Notes under the pieces: model-generated
Told to the model about the DNA's origin: nothing
Databases searched by the model: none
The model's input: the letters and a program-made list of their open reading frames with translations, nothing else
In this document: piece by piece, positions 52,052-60,768 of the stretch
Layout: each line of letters opens with the position of its first letter
Position numbering within the stretch: position 1 is the stretch's first letter
Assembly: GCF_025567345.1 (NCBI RefSeq)
Contig: NZ_JAOQJS010000001.1
Coordinates: 62,001-126,000, forward strand
Source of the DNA: Coprococcus ammoniilyticus
GTDB taxonomy: Bacteria > Bacillota > Clostridia > Lachnospirales > Lachnospiraceae
DNA length: 64,000 nt
Direction: 5' to 3'
Translations under genes and position numbers: made by a program

Positions 52052-52768
52052 ATGGACAAAGAAAAAATATTGATCGTTGACGATGACGAAAACATCGCCG
52101 AACTGATCTCCCTTTATCTGAATAAAGAATGTTATGAAACACAGATTGCCACAGATGGAGCTTCTGCCCTGGAGGCATTTGTCGAATTTATGCCAAATCT
52201 CATCCTCTTAGATGTTATGCTCCCGGGCATGGACGGCTATCAGGTATGTACCGAGATCAGAAAGCAGTCAAATGTACCGATCATCATGTTATCCGCAAAA
52301 GGCGAGGTATTTGACAAGGTGCTCGGACTTAAGATCGGCGCCGATGATTACATCGTAAAACCTTTCGATTCCAACGAACTGGTTGCCCGTGTCGGTGCAT
52401 TGCTTCGTCGCTGCAACTCACGGACGGATAATTCCCAGAACTATAATCCGACAAACGCCGATCATATCGGCACCTATGTTGAGTATGATAATCTGGTCGT
52501 TAATATTTCAAATTATACCGTTACATTAGAGGGCAAAAATCTGGAAATGCCGCCAAAAGAACTGGAACTGCTATATTTCCTTGCAAGCCGTCCAAATCAG
52601 GTATTTACCAGAGAACAACTTCTGGACAAATTATGGGGCTACGAATATGTCGGTGACACCCGTACCGTTGATGTACACATCAAACGTCTGCGTGAAAAAC
52701 TGACCGATAAATATAACTGGTCCATTTTTACAGTATGGGGAATCGGTTACAAATTTGAGGTTAAATAA
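52052..52768 (+). CDS. OmpR/PhoB-family response regulator
   Basis: A 238-residue regulator. Receiver domain (1-120) with acidic pocket VDDDE, phospho-acceptor Asp near 54 (LLDVMLPGMDG) and KPF. The winged-helix DNA-binding domain (about 140-238) has FTREQLLDKLWGYEYVGDTRTVDVHIKRLREKL. AAGGAGA precedes the start. Paired with the kinase 2 bp downstream; the regulon is unknown. Confidence 0.95.
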   Translation: MDKEKILIVDDDENIAELISLYLNKECYETQIATDGASALEAFVEFMPNLILLDVMLPGMDGYQVCTEIRKQSNVPIIMLSAKGEVFDKVLGLKIGADDYIVKPFDSNELVARVGALLRRCNSRTDNSQNYNPTNADHIGTYVEYDNLVVNISNYTVTLEGKNLEMPPKELELLYFLASRPNQVFTREQLLDKLWGYEYVGDTRTVDVHIKRLREKLTDKYNWSIFTVWGIGYKFEVK

Positions 52769-52770
52769 CC

Positions 52771-54273
52771 ATGAAAAAAACGATTTTTGATAAGATTGTT
52801 GTCGGCTTTGTCCTGCTGGTCATTGTAATCTTCAGTGTACTTGCTCTGTATACCGTCAATATGACACAGTCAAAGCTGCTAAGCAACACAGAACAAAATC
52901 TGAAAACAGAATCCAAGCTTATCATCAGCACCACCGTAACGGATTATATGAACGGTCTGATCGATAAGGATACGTTTTATCAGAAACTGGATGAACATGC
53001 GGCTGATATGGACGCAGAGATCTGGCTTTCTACTGCAAATGGTGAGATCATATACTGTTCAAACAGTGAAAGTCCTGCTGCAAAAGATATGATGATCACT
53101 GATTTTTATGACCGGACGGATATATATTCCCAGACAGTAAAAACCGGTACACTGAATGGCTGCTTTTCAGCAAAAACCTTAAGCCTCAGCACCCCTGTTT
53201 ATCAGGATAAATCCTATGCAGGACTGCTGTCCATTCACTTGTCACTGCAGTTTATCAAGGATATTGCGCAGAAAACATTTGCATCCACCTATATGCCATT
53301 TCTGGTCATTGTGGTGTTGTCTCTGATCGCCTTAATGCTGATCACGAACAGTACATTAAAACCAATCCGTGAAATCATTGCAACCTCCAAGCAATATGCC
53401 ACCGGAAATTTCAATGCGCGAATTGATGTTCATACCGATAATGAATTTGGTGAACTGGCACGATATATGGAGGAAATGGCAGACGAGCTGAGTCGTTCCA
53501 ATGAATACCGAAAGTCTTTCATTTCCAATATATCCCACGACTTCCGTTCTCCTCTGACCTCGATCAAGGGATATATCGAAGCCATGATCGATGGAACAAT
53601 TCCACCGGATAAGCATGAGAAATATCTACAGATCGTATTAAATGAGACAAAACGTCTGACCAAGCTGACACAGGGACTTCTGGAACTAAACAACTTCGAC
53701 TCCTTTGACCTTCAGCTTGATAAGTCGAATTTTGATATCAAGAGCATTATCCTTCCTACGATCAACACCTTTGAAGGTCGTTGTCAGGACAAAGGCATTT
53801 ATCTGCATGCAATCTTCCATACCGACAATACCATTGTCTACGCAGATCGTACAAGAATCCAGCAGGTTATCTACAATCTGGTTGACAATGCGATCAAATT
53901 CACCCCAGAAGGCAGACAGATTACAGTTCAGGTCACAGAAAAATCCGATAAGATCTTTGTCAGTGTCAAGGATGAAGGTGTCGGAATTCCACCGGAATCG
54001 ATCAAGAAAGTATTTGACCGTTTCTATAAAACGGATCCAAGCCGCGGAAAGGATAAGACCGGAACCGGTCTCGGACTTGCCATCACAAAAGAGATCATCA
54101 AGGCGCATGGTGAGAATATCACCCTCAACAGTAAGGTCGGCGAAGGAAGTGAATTCATTTTCTCCCTCCCTATGCAGAAGGAAATGCAAGTTCCGATCAA
54201 AGCCGTGCATGTGAAAAAAGAAGAAGCTACACAATATATCTCCAACGGAAAGTTCCGTATTAAGAAGAACTAA
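52771..54273 (+). CDS. Sensor histidine kinase
   Basis: A 500-residue membrane kinase. First membrane helix about 8-30, extracellular sensor domain about 31-165 (Cache/PAS-like), second helix about 170-192, HAMP (about 193-245), dimerisation helix with phospho-acceptor His in SNISHDFRSPLTS near 256, and ATP domain with DNAIKF, DEGVGIPP and GTGLGLAI. It partners the upstream regulator. The C-terminal 30 residues are basic. A long hairpin element begins 3 bp after the stop. Confidence 0.95.
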   Translation: MKKTIFDKIVVGFVLLVIVIFSVLALYTVNMTQSKLLSNTEQNLKTESKLIISTTVTDYMNGLIDKDTFYQKLDEHAADMDAEIWLSTANGEIIYCSNSESPAAKDMMITDFYDRTDIYSQTVKTGTLNGCFSAKTLSLSTPVYQDKSYAGLLSIHLSLQFIKDIAQKTFASTYMPFLVIVVLSLIALMLITNSTLKPIREIIATSKQYATGNFNARIDVHTDNEFGELARYMEEMADELSRSNEYRKSFISNISHDFRSPLTSIKGYIEAMIDGTIPPDKHEKYLQIVLNETKRLTKLTQGLLELNNFDSFDLQLDKSNFDIKSIILPTINTFEGRCQDKGIYLHAIFHTDNTIVYADRTRIQQVIYNLVDNAIKFTPEGRQITVQVTEKSDKIFVSVKDEGVGIPPESIKKVFDRFYKTDPSRGKDKTGTGLGLAITKEIIKAHGENITLNSKVGEGSEFIFSLPMQKEMQVPIKAVHVKKEEATQYISNGKFRIKKN

Positions 54274-54276
54274 CCA

Positions 54277-54490
54277 AAGCCCCACCCGCTCTTGCCACTA
54301 TGCTGGGTAGGAGTTGAAACTCGCTACACTTTCTATTCGGTTCGCACGCTGATTTGTCAGCAGTCGCCCAAACTCGCCTTATAAGGCTCAAACAAGGGCT
54401 TGATGCTGACAGCTAGTGCAAACCTCATAACGAAAGTTTCACTGATGTTTCAATTCCTACCCAGCATAGTGGCAAGAGCGGGTGGGACTT
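54277..54490. repeat. Long inverted-repeat element D
   Basis: Arms of 44 bases (54277-54320 and 54447-54490) are complementary at 42 positions. The ~125-bp loop contains GCTGA-tttg-TCAGC, GCCTTATAAGGC and a 45-base core (54405-54449) shared with element E. It sits between the convergent kinase and WYL genes, and T-rich sequence follows on the plus strand. Confidence 0.85.
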
Positions 54491-54532
54491 TATTTTATGT
54501 CTTACTCATAATGTCTCCATTAATAGGAGGCA

Positions 54533-55609
54533 TTATTTATATCTCTCTGCCATCTCATTTACAGCATCACGGATACGCTCGCGGAGATCTGCAGGCTCTA
54601 TGACTTCCACGCTGGTTCCGTACTGCATCGCCCAGTGGAACATGGCATTCTGGCTACAGGTCACACGGATAAACGCCTTATTGGCATCTGTCTCAGGATT
54701 AAAGTTATCTGGATAATTGTTCTGAACAAATTTTGGTGACAACACTTCAAAGTTCTTATCAAACCAGTCTACAATATCACCCATATTCCCTTTCTGAACC
54801 TTTAATACAATCGTAGCTGCGGGATCACTGAACATGTAGAGATGTTCCGCCATATGCTGTGGCAGATTCAGTCCATGCTCCATCCCTTTTACCAGACTTT
54901 TATCCTTGACCTTTTCATCTAATATCTCAATCTCCGTCATACGATCGATCCGGTAATTCGACAGATTGTCATATTTATCATAATTGCAGATCAGATAATA
55001 TTTGCCTTCATTTGCAACCATCTGATATGGATTTACGATATACTTCGTATCCTTTCTTGGATGAAGCTGTTTATCGATACCATAGGTGTTATAGAGAAAT
55101 GCAACCTTCTTGCCCTCACTGATCGCATCATCGATCATCTCAACATTTAACATGGTCTGACGGTTATCGGTATGTGATAACCCCGGCAGATTGCACACAT
55201 GCTGTACCTTCGCACTGAAATACACATTCGAAAGCCCCTTGATCTTCTCAATCAGCTCCTGTGCCTGATTTCTCGGTATCGTCTTTGAAAATAAAATACT
55301 GTCGATCAACATTCTAAGCTCAGCATCATCAAATTCATGATTGTAATACCAGTCCTTTGTCAGGATCTCGGTCTCTCCATTTTTATTTTCACGTTCAATC
55401 TCCGTACATTCCAGATTATAACCAAAATCCACCAGATTCATCAGATTGCTCTTGACAGATTTCCGGTCAACCTTCATTCCATATTCGGTTTCCAGTTTCT
55501 TTATGATATCCTTCTGATCCATTGTATGTTCGGAATCCGTGTATTTCCGAAGAATCTCAAGGATACAGATATTCATCATTTTCTTTCCATCTACCATGTA
55601 TGTACTCAT
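54533..55609 (-). CDS. WYL-domain transcriptional regulator
   Basis: A 358-residue regulator. An N-terminal winged helix (about 1-85, ILEILRKYTDSEHTMDQKDIIKKL) is followed by a WYL domain (about 150-250; KKVAFLYNTYGID, VNPYQMVANEGKYYLICNY, YRIDRMTEIEI) and a WCX C-terminal region (about 265-340). WYL domains sense nucleic acids or nucleotides and often control defence or DNA-damage genes. It starts 12 bp after trmL and lies one gene from the putative defence cassette. Confidence 0.9.
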   Translation of the reverse strand: MSTYMVDGKKMMNICILEILRKYTDSEHTMDQKDIIKKLETEYGMKVDRKSVKSNLMNLVDFGYNLECTEIERENKNGETEILTKDWYYNHEFDDAELRMLIDSILFSKTIPRNQAQELIEKIKGLSNVYFSAKVQHVCNLPGLSHTDNRQTMLNVEMIDDAISEGKKVAFLYNTYGIDKQLHPRKDTKYIVNPYQMVANEGKYYLICNYDKYDNLSNYRIDRMTEIEILDEKVKDKSLVKGMEHGLNLPQHMAEHLYMFSDPAATIVLKVQKGNMGDIVDWFDKNFEVLSPKFVQNNYPDNFNPETDANKAFIRVTCSQNAMFHWAMQYGTSVEVIEPADLRERIRDAVNEMAERYK

Positions 55610-55621
55610 AAATACTCCTTT

Positions 55622-56113
55622 TTACCACTCATAATGGTGAAGCTGTCCCTTCGTCTCAAGCTCCGGGAAGCCCTGCTGTCTGAGTGCCTCATATAACACG
55701 ATTGCTACAGAATTTGCCAGATTCAGGGAACGGATCTCTGGGAACATCGGAATCCTGACTGCTGTTTCCTTATAGTCTAACAGAATTTCCTCCGGGATTC
55801 CCGCGCTCTCTTTTCCGAACATGATATAGGCATCTTCCTCATAGTTTACATCTGTATATTTCTGTTTGGATTTGGTCGTTGCCATATAGATCTTTGCGCC
55901 CGGATTCTTTTCAAGGAAATCATTGAAATCATCATAGATCGTTACATCTAATTTGTCCCAATAATCCAAACCCGCACGCTTTAACTGCTTCTCGTTGATC
56001 TGAAAGCCCAGAGGCTCGATCAAATGAAGTCTTGCACCTGCTGCCACACAGGTACGTCCTATATTTCCTGTATTTGCCGGCATCTCCGGCTCATGAAGTA
56101 CGATATTTAACAT
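55622..56113 (-). CDS. trmL: tRNA (cytidine/uridine-34-2'-O)-methyltransferase
   Basis: A 163-residue SPOUT methyltransferase modifying the wobble base of tRNA-Leu. N-terminal IVLHEPEMPANTGNIGRTC, middle FGKESAGIPEEIL and the C-terminal knot IPMFPEIRSLNLANSVAIVLYE are all typical. AAGGAG precedes the start. Cotranscribed with the WYL gene. Confidence 0.95.
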   Translation of the reverse strand: MLNIVLHEPEMPANTGNIGRTCVAAGARLHLIEPLGFQINEKQLKRAGLDYWDKLDVTIYDDFNDFLEKNPGAKIYMATTKSKQKYTDVNYEEDAYIMFGKESAGIPEEILLDYKETAVRIPMFPEIRSLNLANSVAIVLYEALRQQGFPELETKGQLHHYEW

Positions 56114-56205
56114 GTTTTTCTCCTTTTTTATATAGCTGTATATTCGTAAGCATCGCTCACTTCTTAACCAAGCTTATATCCTTCATTTTTACAATTTTAA
56201 AAATA

Positions 56206-56238
56206 TCTCGGTTAAATCTCGGTTAAATCTCGGTTAAA
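56206..56238. repeat. Three tandem 11-bp repeats
   Basis: TCTCGGTTAAA occurs three times head to tail at 56206, 56217 and 56228, at the downstream edge of the AT-rich cassette. The period is one helical turn, as in protein-binding iterons. Confidence 0.8.
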
Positions 56239-56276
56239 TTGTCTCGACAACACTAATTATCAAACAAATTATTTGG

Positions 56277-56300
56277 GTTAAAATCAGGATTTTAACCAAG
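56277..56300. repeat. Palindrome downstream of the AlbA_2 gene
   Basis: GGTTAAAATC and GATTTTAACC are perfectly complementary with a 2-base centre. The GGTTAAA half also occurs in the tandem repeats nearby, so one factor may bind both. It lacks a T-run. Confidence 0.6.
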
Positions 56301-56302
56301 CC

Positions 56303-58015
56303 CTACTTAAGTATCCAATTAGATATTTGTTGATTATCCGAATCTAATTGTATAATATTGCTCTTTTTCATTGCTGTTAGAATATTATGAATCTTATTTT
56401 CCTTCTGTTTATCAGACAAAGAATCCGGTAATTTTTCCCACAATAATAACTTAATATCTCTACGTTTTGCCTTATGATATTTTTTCAAATACTCAACAAT
56501 CAAATCTTTATAATATTTGTCATTAAATCCTTTATTCTTGATATAGCCTGCACTATCATCCATACTTTTTGATGCTGACGCTGATAAAAACAAACTTGTA
56601 ATTCTTCCCTCAACCAATTTTGCAGCTCTTAATTTATCTACATCCGCTTTATCAAGTGAAAGTCCCTTCTGAACTCGATCCAAAAGAAATACCGTCTGTA
56701 AATCCAGGTCCTGATGATCATATAATATATGCATGTAATTATCATCTAATATTTTTCCATAAACAGTAACCTCAACCTGAGTTCCTGATGAAATATTATA
56801 ATCTGGCATAGGAAAATATTTCGCTTTTTGAATATTAAATGCTCTTCTGATACCTAAAGTTGCAGTATCAATCATATGAAACACAACCATCGATTCAGCT
56901 AATAACTGATTTCTGTAAAATGGTGGATTATAGCTCACTTCCAATACATTTTCAATCTTTTGCGGAATAAAATCTCCAGGGTTTGTAAATTTAATTTTAT
57001 CCTCAAATTCATTTACATATATTCTCCCACCAAGTTGATAATTTGTGTGTGCAATACAATTATTTAACAACTCTCGAATAAGCCAACTGTTATATTGTTC
57101 CGTTTCCATAGGAAAAAGGGTCAATTGATTCGGCATATATCTGTATGTAAGATTACGCACCTTCGAAAACACCTTATCTACAACATTTATAAATGGTATC
57201 TTAAATATTTCATAATCCTTATCACTTCCATCCGCACCATATAATCTCCACATAATACTTGGAGCAGATGTCATTAAATAATCATAATCTGCTGACCCAA
57301 GTAACAACATGCCAGCATTCGTAACCTTACCACCAATCAATAACTTTACTTTCGTCAAGAACTCTTCATCTGTCATTTCATCGACTTCTTTTGATATGTG
57401 TTCCTGATTCATTTTCTCTTTATACTTTTCTCTAGCCAAATTAATAGCCGTTTTATCTAAATTATCAATAGTGGCTACTTCAATCACCTGTTTTGACCAG
57501 TCTTTTCTTTCCTGTGATCGAATTGCATCAATCTTATATTGTTTTAATGGAACAAGACTCTCACCCGAACGCTCATAATAATTGGTACGCCAATCTGTAG
57601 GAATACCCGTTGCTGCGGCTGGAACTTTAAACATTAACACCCTTAATCTTTTACCATTTACAATAGGAAATATCTCTTTAATTTCATAAAAAGTCATTCC
57701 ATTTGTAATATCTCTTGATATCTCATACTTAAATTTTTCAAGAAGACTCTGTTCTCCCTGCTTGTATGCAGTTCCAACAACATGTTTTATCTTATCTCGT
57801 TCACTTACACCAAAAATTAGCCATCCGTACTGTTGCTGCTTCAGATTAGCCTCATTACTTAATGCTGAAAAATATCTTCCTATTTTATCCGTATCATAAT
57901 TACTTTTTGCTTCTTTAAATTCAACTGTTTCATACTCCCAACGTTCCATCAAGTTCTCAAGTATTTCATAGTATTCAATATCTTTAACATTCTTCTCATA
58001 ATGAAAAAAAGCCAT
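56303..58015 (-). CDS. AlbA_2 (Schlafen-type)/GHKL ATPase protein
   Basis: A 570-residue protein. The N-terminal third (about 25-165) matches AlbA_2/Schlafen-like nucleic-acid-binding domains: ETVEFKEAKSNYDTDKIGRYFSALSNEAN, then GWLIFGVSE. The middle (about 300-440) looks like a HATPase_c_4 GHKL domain (ELLNNCIAHTNYQLGGRIYV, KFTNPGDF). The C terminus may hold a winged helix (about 500-570). Such proteins occur as regulators and in phage-defence loci. Low GC compared with its neighbours suggests transfer. It follows the OGG-like gene by 28 bp in one operon. Confidence 0.8.
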   Translation of the reverse strand: MAFFHYEKNVKDIEYYEILENLMERWEYETVEFKEAKSNYDTDKIGRYFSALSNEANLKQQQYGWLIFGVSERDKIKHVVGTAYKQGEQSLLEKFKYEISRDITNGMTFYEIKEIFPIVNGKRLRVLMFKVPAAATGIPTDWRTNYYERSGESLVPLKQYKIDAIRSQERKDWSKQVIEVATIDNLDKTAINLAREKYKEKMNQEHISKEVDEMTDEEFLTKVKLLIGGKVTNAGMLLLGSADYDYLMTSAPSIMWRLYGADGSDKDYEIFKIPFINVVDKVFSKVRNLTYRYMPNQLTLFPMETEQYNSWLIRELLNNCIAHTNYQLGGRIYVNEFEDKIKFTNPGDFIPQKIENVLEVSYNPPFYRNQLLAESMVVFHMIDTATLGIRRAFNIQKAKYFPMPDYNISSGTQVEVTVYGKILDDNYMHILYDHQDLDLQTVFLLDRVQKGLSLDKADVDKLRAAKLVEGRITSLFLSASASKSMDDSAGYIKNKGFNDKYYKDLIVEYLKKYHKAKRRDIKLLLWEKLPDSLSDKQKENKIHNILTAMKKSNIIQLDSDNQQISNWILK

Positions 58016-58043
58016 TTCACCTTTAACCCCCTATTACAAATTT

Positions 58044-58808
58044 TCACATTCTTCCCTTATGATAATACCACAACAAGTGGTCAAAACCATTTCTACTAAT
58101 TTTTTCATCTGCTGCATTCCTAATCATATCAACAGCATTTCTATACTGCTTATAATCACGGAGATCATACCGCTCAGTAATATTAAAATAAACCAAATAC
58201 ATTGGTAAAACTGTTCTTAAAATATTATCATATATTGAATAATTATCCTGATATTCTGTATTTTCAAATAAATAAAAGCATGCGTAATGACAAAATTTAC
58301 TCGCAAAGGACAAATTTGTTCTTGCCCTAAACTTGGCAGATGTTACTCTTGCAATTTCATGAACTAACTTCATATCTTCATATTCCGGATTTCTCAAACA
58401 TTCAATCAGTTCTGAACAATCAAATGCGCAAATACGCCTTACTATTTCTGTTCTTCCACATTTATCAGCATTCAAATGTGTACTGTTTTCTCTATCTACA
58501 GCCTCAACTGCACCTTTTATTAATTCCTCATAAGTATAATTTACTTCTTTATTTTTAATTAGAACACTTTTCAACATGGTCATCCAGTATGCTGATGAGC
58601 CACCATATACAAGTTGATTCTTTCTATCAAATTTAGGTCCCGCCGATATATCTGTTGATTTTATATAGGCAGAATCATTACGTATCATAGCCTCTACAAT
58701 AGCGACATTATCCGTTGTTAATTTAACAAGTTTTTTGTTATTATAAGTAACCTCTTCAAACATTTTTGTCTTTGCAATTCTAAGCTCTTTTTGAATAATA
58801 TTACCCAT
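58044..58808 (-). CDS. Hypothetical protein with OGG-like features
   Basis: A 254-residue protein I do not recognise with certainty. The stretch SFASKFCHYACFYLF, then NYSIYDNILRTVLPMYL, and the C-terminal NGFDHLLWYYHKG recall the pattern of the 8-oxoguanine-glycosylase-like (OGG-like) family of unknown proteins, where a helix-rich core carries ASK(F/Y)xH, IYD and LW motifs. A helix-hairpin-helix is not obvious. The gene is AT-rich, has AAAGGAGA before the ATG and a 17-bp palindrome upstream. Together with the next gene it forms a two-gene unit absent of housekeeping features. Confidence 0.55.
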   Translation of the reverse strand: MGNIIQKELRIAKTKMFEEVTYNNKKLVKLTTDNVAIVEAMIRNDSAYIKSTDISAGPKFDRKNQLVYGGSSAYWMTMLKSVLIKNKEVNYTYEELIKGAVEAVDRENSTHLNADKCGRTEIVRRICAFDCSELIECLRNPEYEDMKLVHEIARVTSAKFRARTNLSFASKFCHYACFYLFENTEYQDNYSIYDNILRTVLPMYLVYFNITERYDLRDYKQYRNAVDMIRNAADEKISRNGFDHLLWYYHKGRM

Positions 58809-58830
58809 ACTATATTTCTCCTTTATATCC

Positions 58831-58847
58831 CCATATAGGCTATATGG
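58831..58847. promoter_or_regulatory. Candidate operator of the two-gene cassette
   Basis: CCATATAG-G-CTATATGG, a perfect 17-bp dyad, 22 bp upstream of the OGG-like gene start and beside its ribosome site. Confidence 0.6.
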
Positions 58848-58874
58848 CTAGTCTTAAATATATTGTGAACTAAA

Positions 58875-59819
58875 CTATGGTGTCAAAAAGCTTTCCTCTC
58901 CATCGTGGATGATCACGCGGTCATGTCCGGTTGTTGTTCTGCCGATCACAGCAGCCTCAAATCCGGCTTCATACAGACGATCGCTTAACAATCCACCATC
59001 TGCCGTGACAAATAATGCCGCTCCGCATCCATCGATCCGGTATGGATCATCCCCGGTAAATTCACAGATCTCAATGGTTTCCTGCATGATCGGTATATGG
59101 TCATGGCTGATCCGAAGCCCGACATTTCCAGCCTCTGCCAGTTCCCATAATGCGCCATATACTCCTTCTGTTGAGATGTGACGTACATATATACTGCCAC
59201 ACGCCATCGCAATATCTCCCTGATCCTTCACAAGTAATAACCGGTCAAATTGCTCTGCTGTGCGAAGATATTCCTCAGAATATCTGGTCAGAAGCTCTTC
59301 TTTTCTTTCCCTTACCCGAAGCAGGGTTCCGAGGATGCCAGTCTGTCCGCACATAACGATATCCATATCCGGCTTGATCTTTGCATTTTTCTCGCCCTGC
59401 GATATCTTTCGTCCATACATCGTTACAGTTACCGCAGGCTCCTTGAATATCCCGCTGATCGCGGTATCTCCATACACAACATCCATGTGAAGCTCCTTCG
59501 CAAGATCAGAAAGCTCCCGCAGAATTTTTTTCATACGCTTCTCATCATTTTCCGGCATCATAACCGTATCTGTAAGTGCAAATGGCTGATACCCGCCAAG
59601 CTGTAATTTATTATATTGTTTGATAACATCCGAAGTCACCGTACCCAGTGCATTTGCAAGGCAGAGTCCTTCCGTTACTGCAAGCTCACTATCCAACAAC
59701 ACAAGCCGGCTATAGTCATCTCCTATGCCGGCTTGTGTTACGTCAGAATGTTCCTGTTTATTCAACGATCTTAAGATTGACCGCTTCTGCTGTATAAATC
59801 GAAACTTTTCTTTATTCAT
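58875..59819 (-). CDS. AIR-synthase-related protein (HypE/ThiL-like)
   Basis: A 314-residue protein of the PurM/HypE/ThiL ATPase fold: GIGDDYSRLVLLD near 32, MDVVYGDTAISG near 110, IVMCGQTGILGTL near 150 and the C-terminal domain ending IIGRTTTGHDRVIIHDG. HypE helps make the CN ligand of [NiFe] hydrogenases, yet no hyp gene or NiFe hydrogenase is here, and the nearby hydrogenase is of the [FeFe] type. This unassigned branch is common in Clostridia. It lies 12 bp after a tiny membrane-peptide gene. Confidence 0.75.
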   Translation of the reverse strand: MNKEKFRFIQQKRSILRSLNKQEHSDVTQAGIGDDYSRLVLLDSELAVTEGLCLANALGTVTSDVIKQYNKLQLGGYQPFALTDTVMMPENDEKRMKKILRELSDLAKELHMDVVYGDTAISGIFKEPAVTVTMYGRKISQGEKNAKIKPDMDIVMCGQTGILGTLLRVRERKEELLTRYSEEYLRTAEQFDRLLLVKDQGDIAMACGSIYVRHISTEGVYGALWELAEAGNVGLRISHDHIPIMQETIEICEFTGDDPYRIDGCGAALFVTADGGLLSDRLYEAGFEAAVIGRTTTGHDRVIIHDGEESFLTP

Positions 59820-59831
59820 CCCTGATACCTT

Positions 59832-59936
59832 TTAGAATGCATATGCAAGCATACCGATTACCATAGCTGCTACCAGGATTCCAACTATAATTGCAGATGC
59901 TACCTTTTTACCCTTTGAACTGCTTAAATTGATCAT
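59832..59936 (-). CDS. 34-residue membrane peptide
   Basis: A short gene encoding a basic N terminus (MINLSSSKGKKV) and one hydrophobic helix (about 13-33, ASAIIVGILVAAMVIGMLAY) ending in AF. AAAGGAG lies 9 bases before the ATG at 59936; another ATG 7 bases earlier is too close to it. The stop is 12 bp before the AIR-synthase-like gene, so the two form one unit. Role unknown; such peptides often regulate membrane partners. Confidence 0.65.
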   Translation of the reverse strand: MINLSSSKGKKVASAIIVGILVAAMVIGMLAYAF

Positions 59937-60117
59937 TTCCCATTTCTCCTTTATATTTTAAACTTATAATTTTCTGATATTATCCGCCCCACATCAGACC
60001 TTTTTCCGTCTTATGCAGCGACATCATGTATAGATTAACGCTGAATTTTCACTTTGTCCAGATATAATAGCATTATTTTATAGCAATTTAGCATTTGTGC
60101 CAGATTCTGCCAACTGC

Positions 60118-60762
60118 TTATTCCGTTACATTTGCCGATGGGCACACACGGTTCAGCGCGCATTCGGCACATTTTGGTCGTCTGGCGATACAGATCGTTC
60201 TTCCAAGTGTAATGATCTGAATATTATATAAGATCCACTGTTCCTTTGGAAGCTTTTCCATAAGCTCATGCTCGATCTTCACCGGATCATCACTATCTGT
60301 CAGCCCAAGAAGCCTGGAAATACGTTTTACATGTGTATCAACGACGATACTTGGCTCGTGGTAGATATTGCCACGGATCACATTTGCGGTTTTTCTTCCA
60401 ACACCGTCTAATTTCGTCAGGCTCTCGATATCACTCGGCACTTCTCCGCCATATTCACTGATGAGCTTCTTTGCACAGCCAATTATATTCTTCGCTTTAT
60501 TCTTATAAAACCCGGTCGAGTAAATATCCTTTTCCAGTTCCTTGATATCTGCATCGGCAAATGCCTGCAAGGTCGGATATTTCACGAACAGATCTTTTGT
60601 TACGATGTTTACTCTGGCATCTGTACATTGTGCCGACAGCATCGTTGCGATCAGAAGCTGCCATGCATTTTCATGATTCAGATAACACTTGTAATCTGTT
60701 CCATATGTCTCATTCAAGATCCGGCAGATCTCAGCGACCTGCTGCTTTTCTTCTTTTGTCAT
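60118..60762 (-). CDS. nth: Endonuclease III
   Basis: A 214-residue DNA glycosylase/AP lyase for oxidised pyrimidines. Helix-hairpin-helix LDGVGRKTANVI with the catalytic Lys near 121, catalytic Asp in VVDTHVKRISRLLG near 139, and the [4Fe-4S] ligands CIARRPKCAECALNRVC near the C terminus. It starts 6 bp after the DUF815 ATPase stop. Confidence 0.96.
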   Translation of the reverse strand: MTKEEKQQVAEICRILNETYGTDYKCYLNHENAWQLLIATMLSAQCTDARVNIVTKDLFVKYPTLQAFADADIKELEKDIYSTGFYKNKAKNIIGCAKKLISEYGGEVPSDIESLTKLDGVGRKTANVIRGNIYHEPSIVVDTHVKRISRLLGLTDSDDPVKIEHELMEKLPKEQWILYNIQIITLGRTICIARRPKCAECALNRVCPSANVTE

Positions 60763-60768
60763 GCTGCA

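Noticed and set aside
56206..56238. Tandem repeats as a remnant CRISPR array
   Set aside because: The unit is 11 bp with no spacers, and no cas gene is present.
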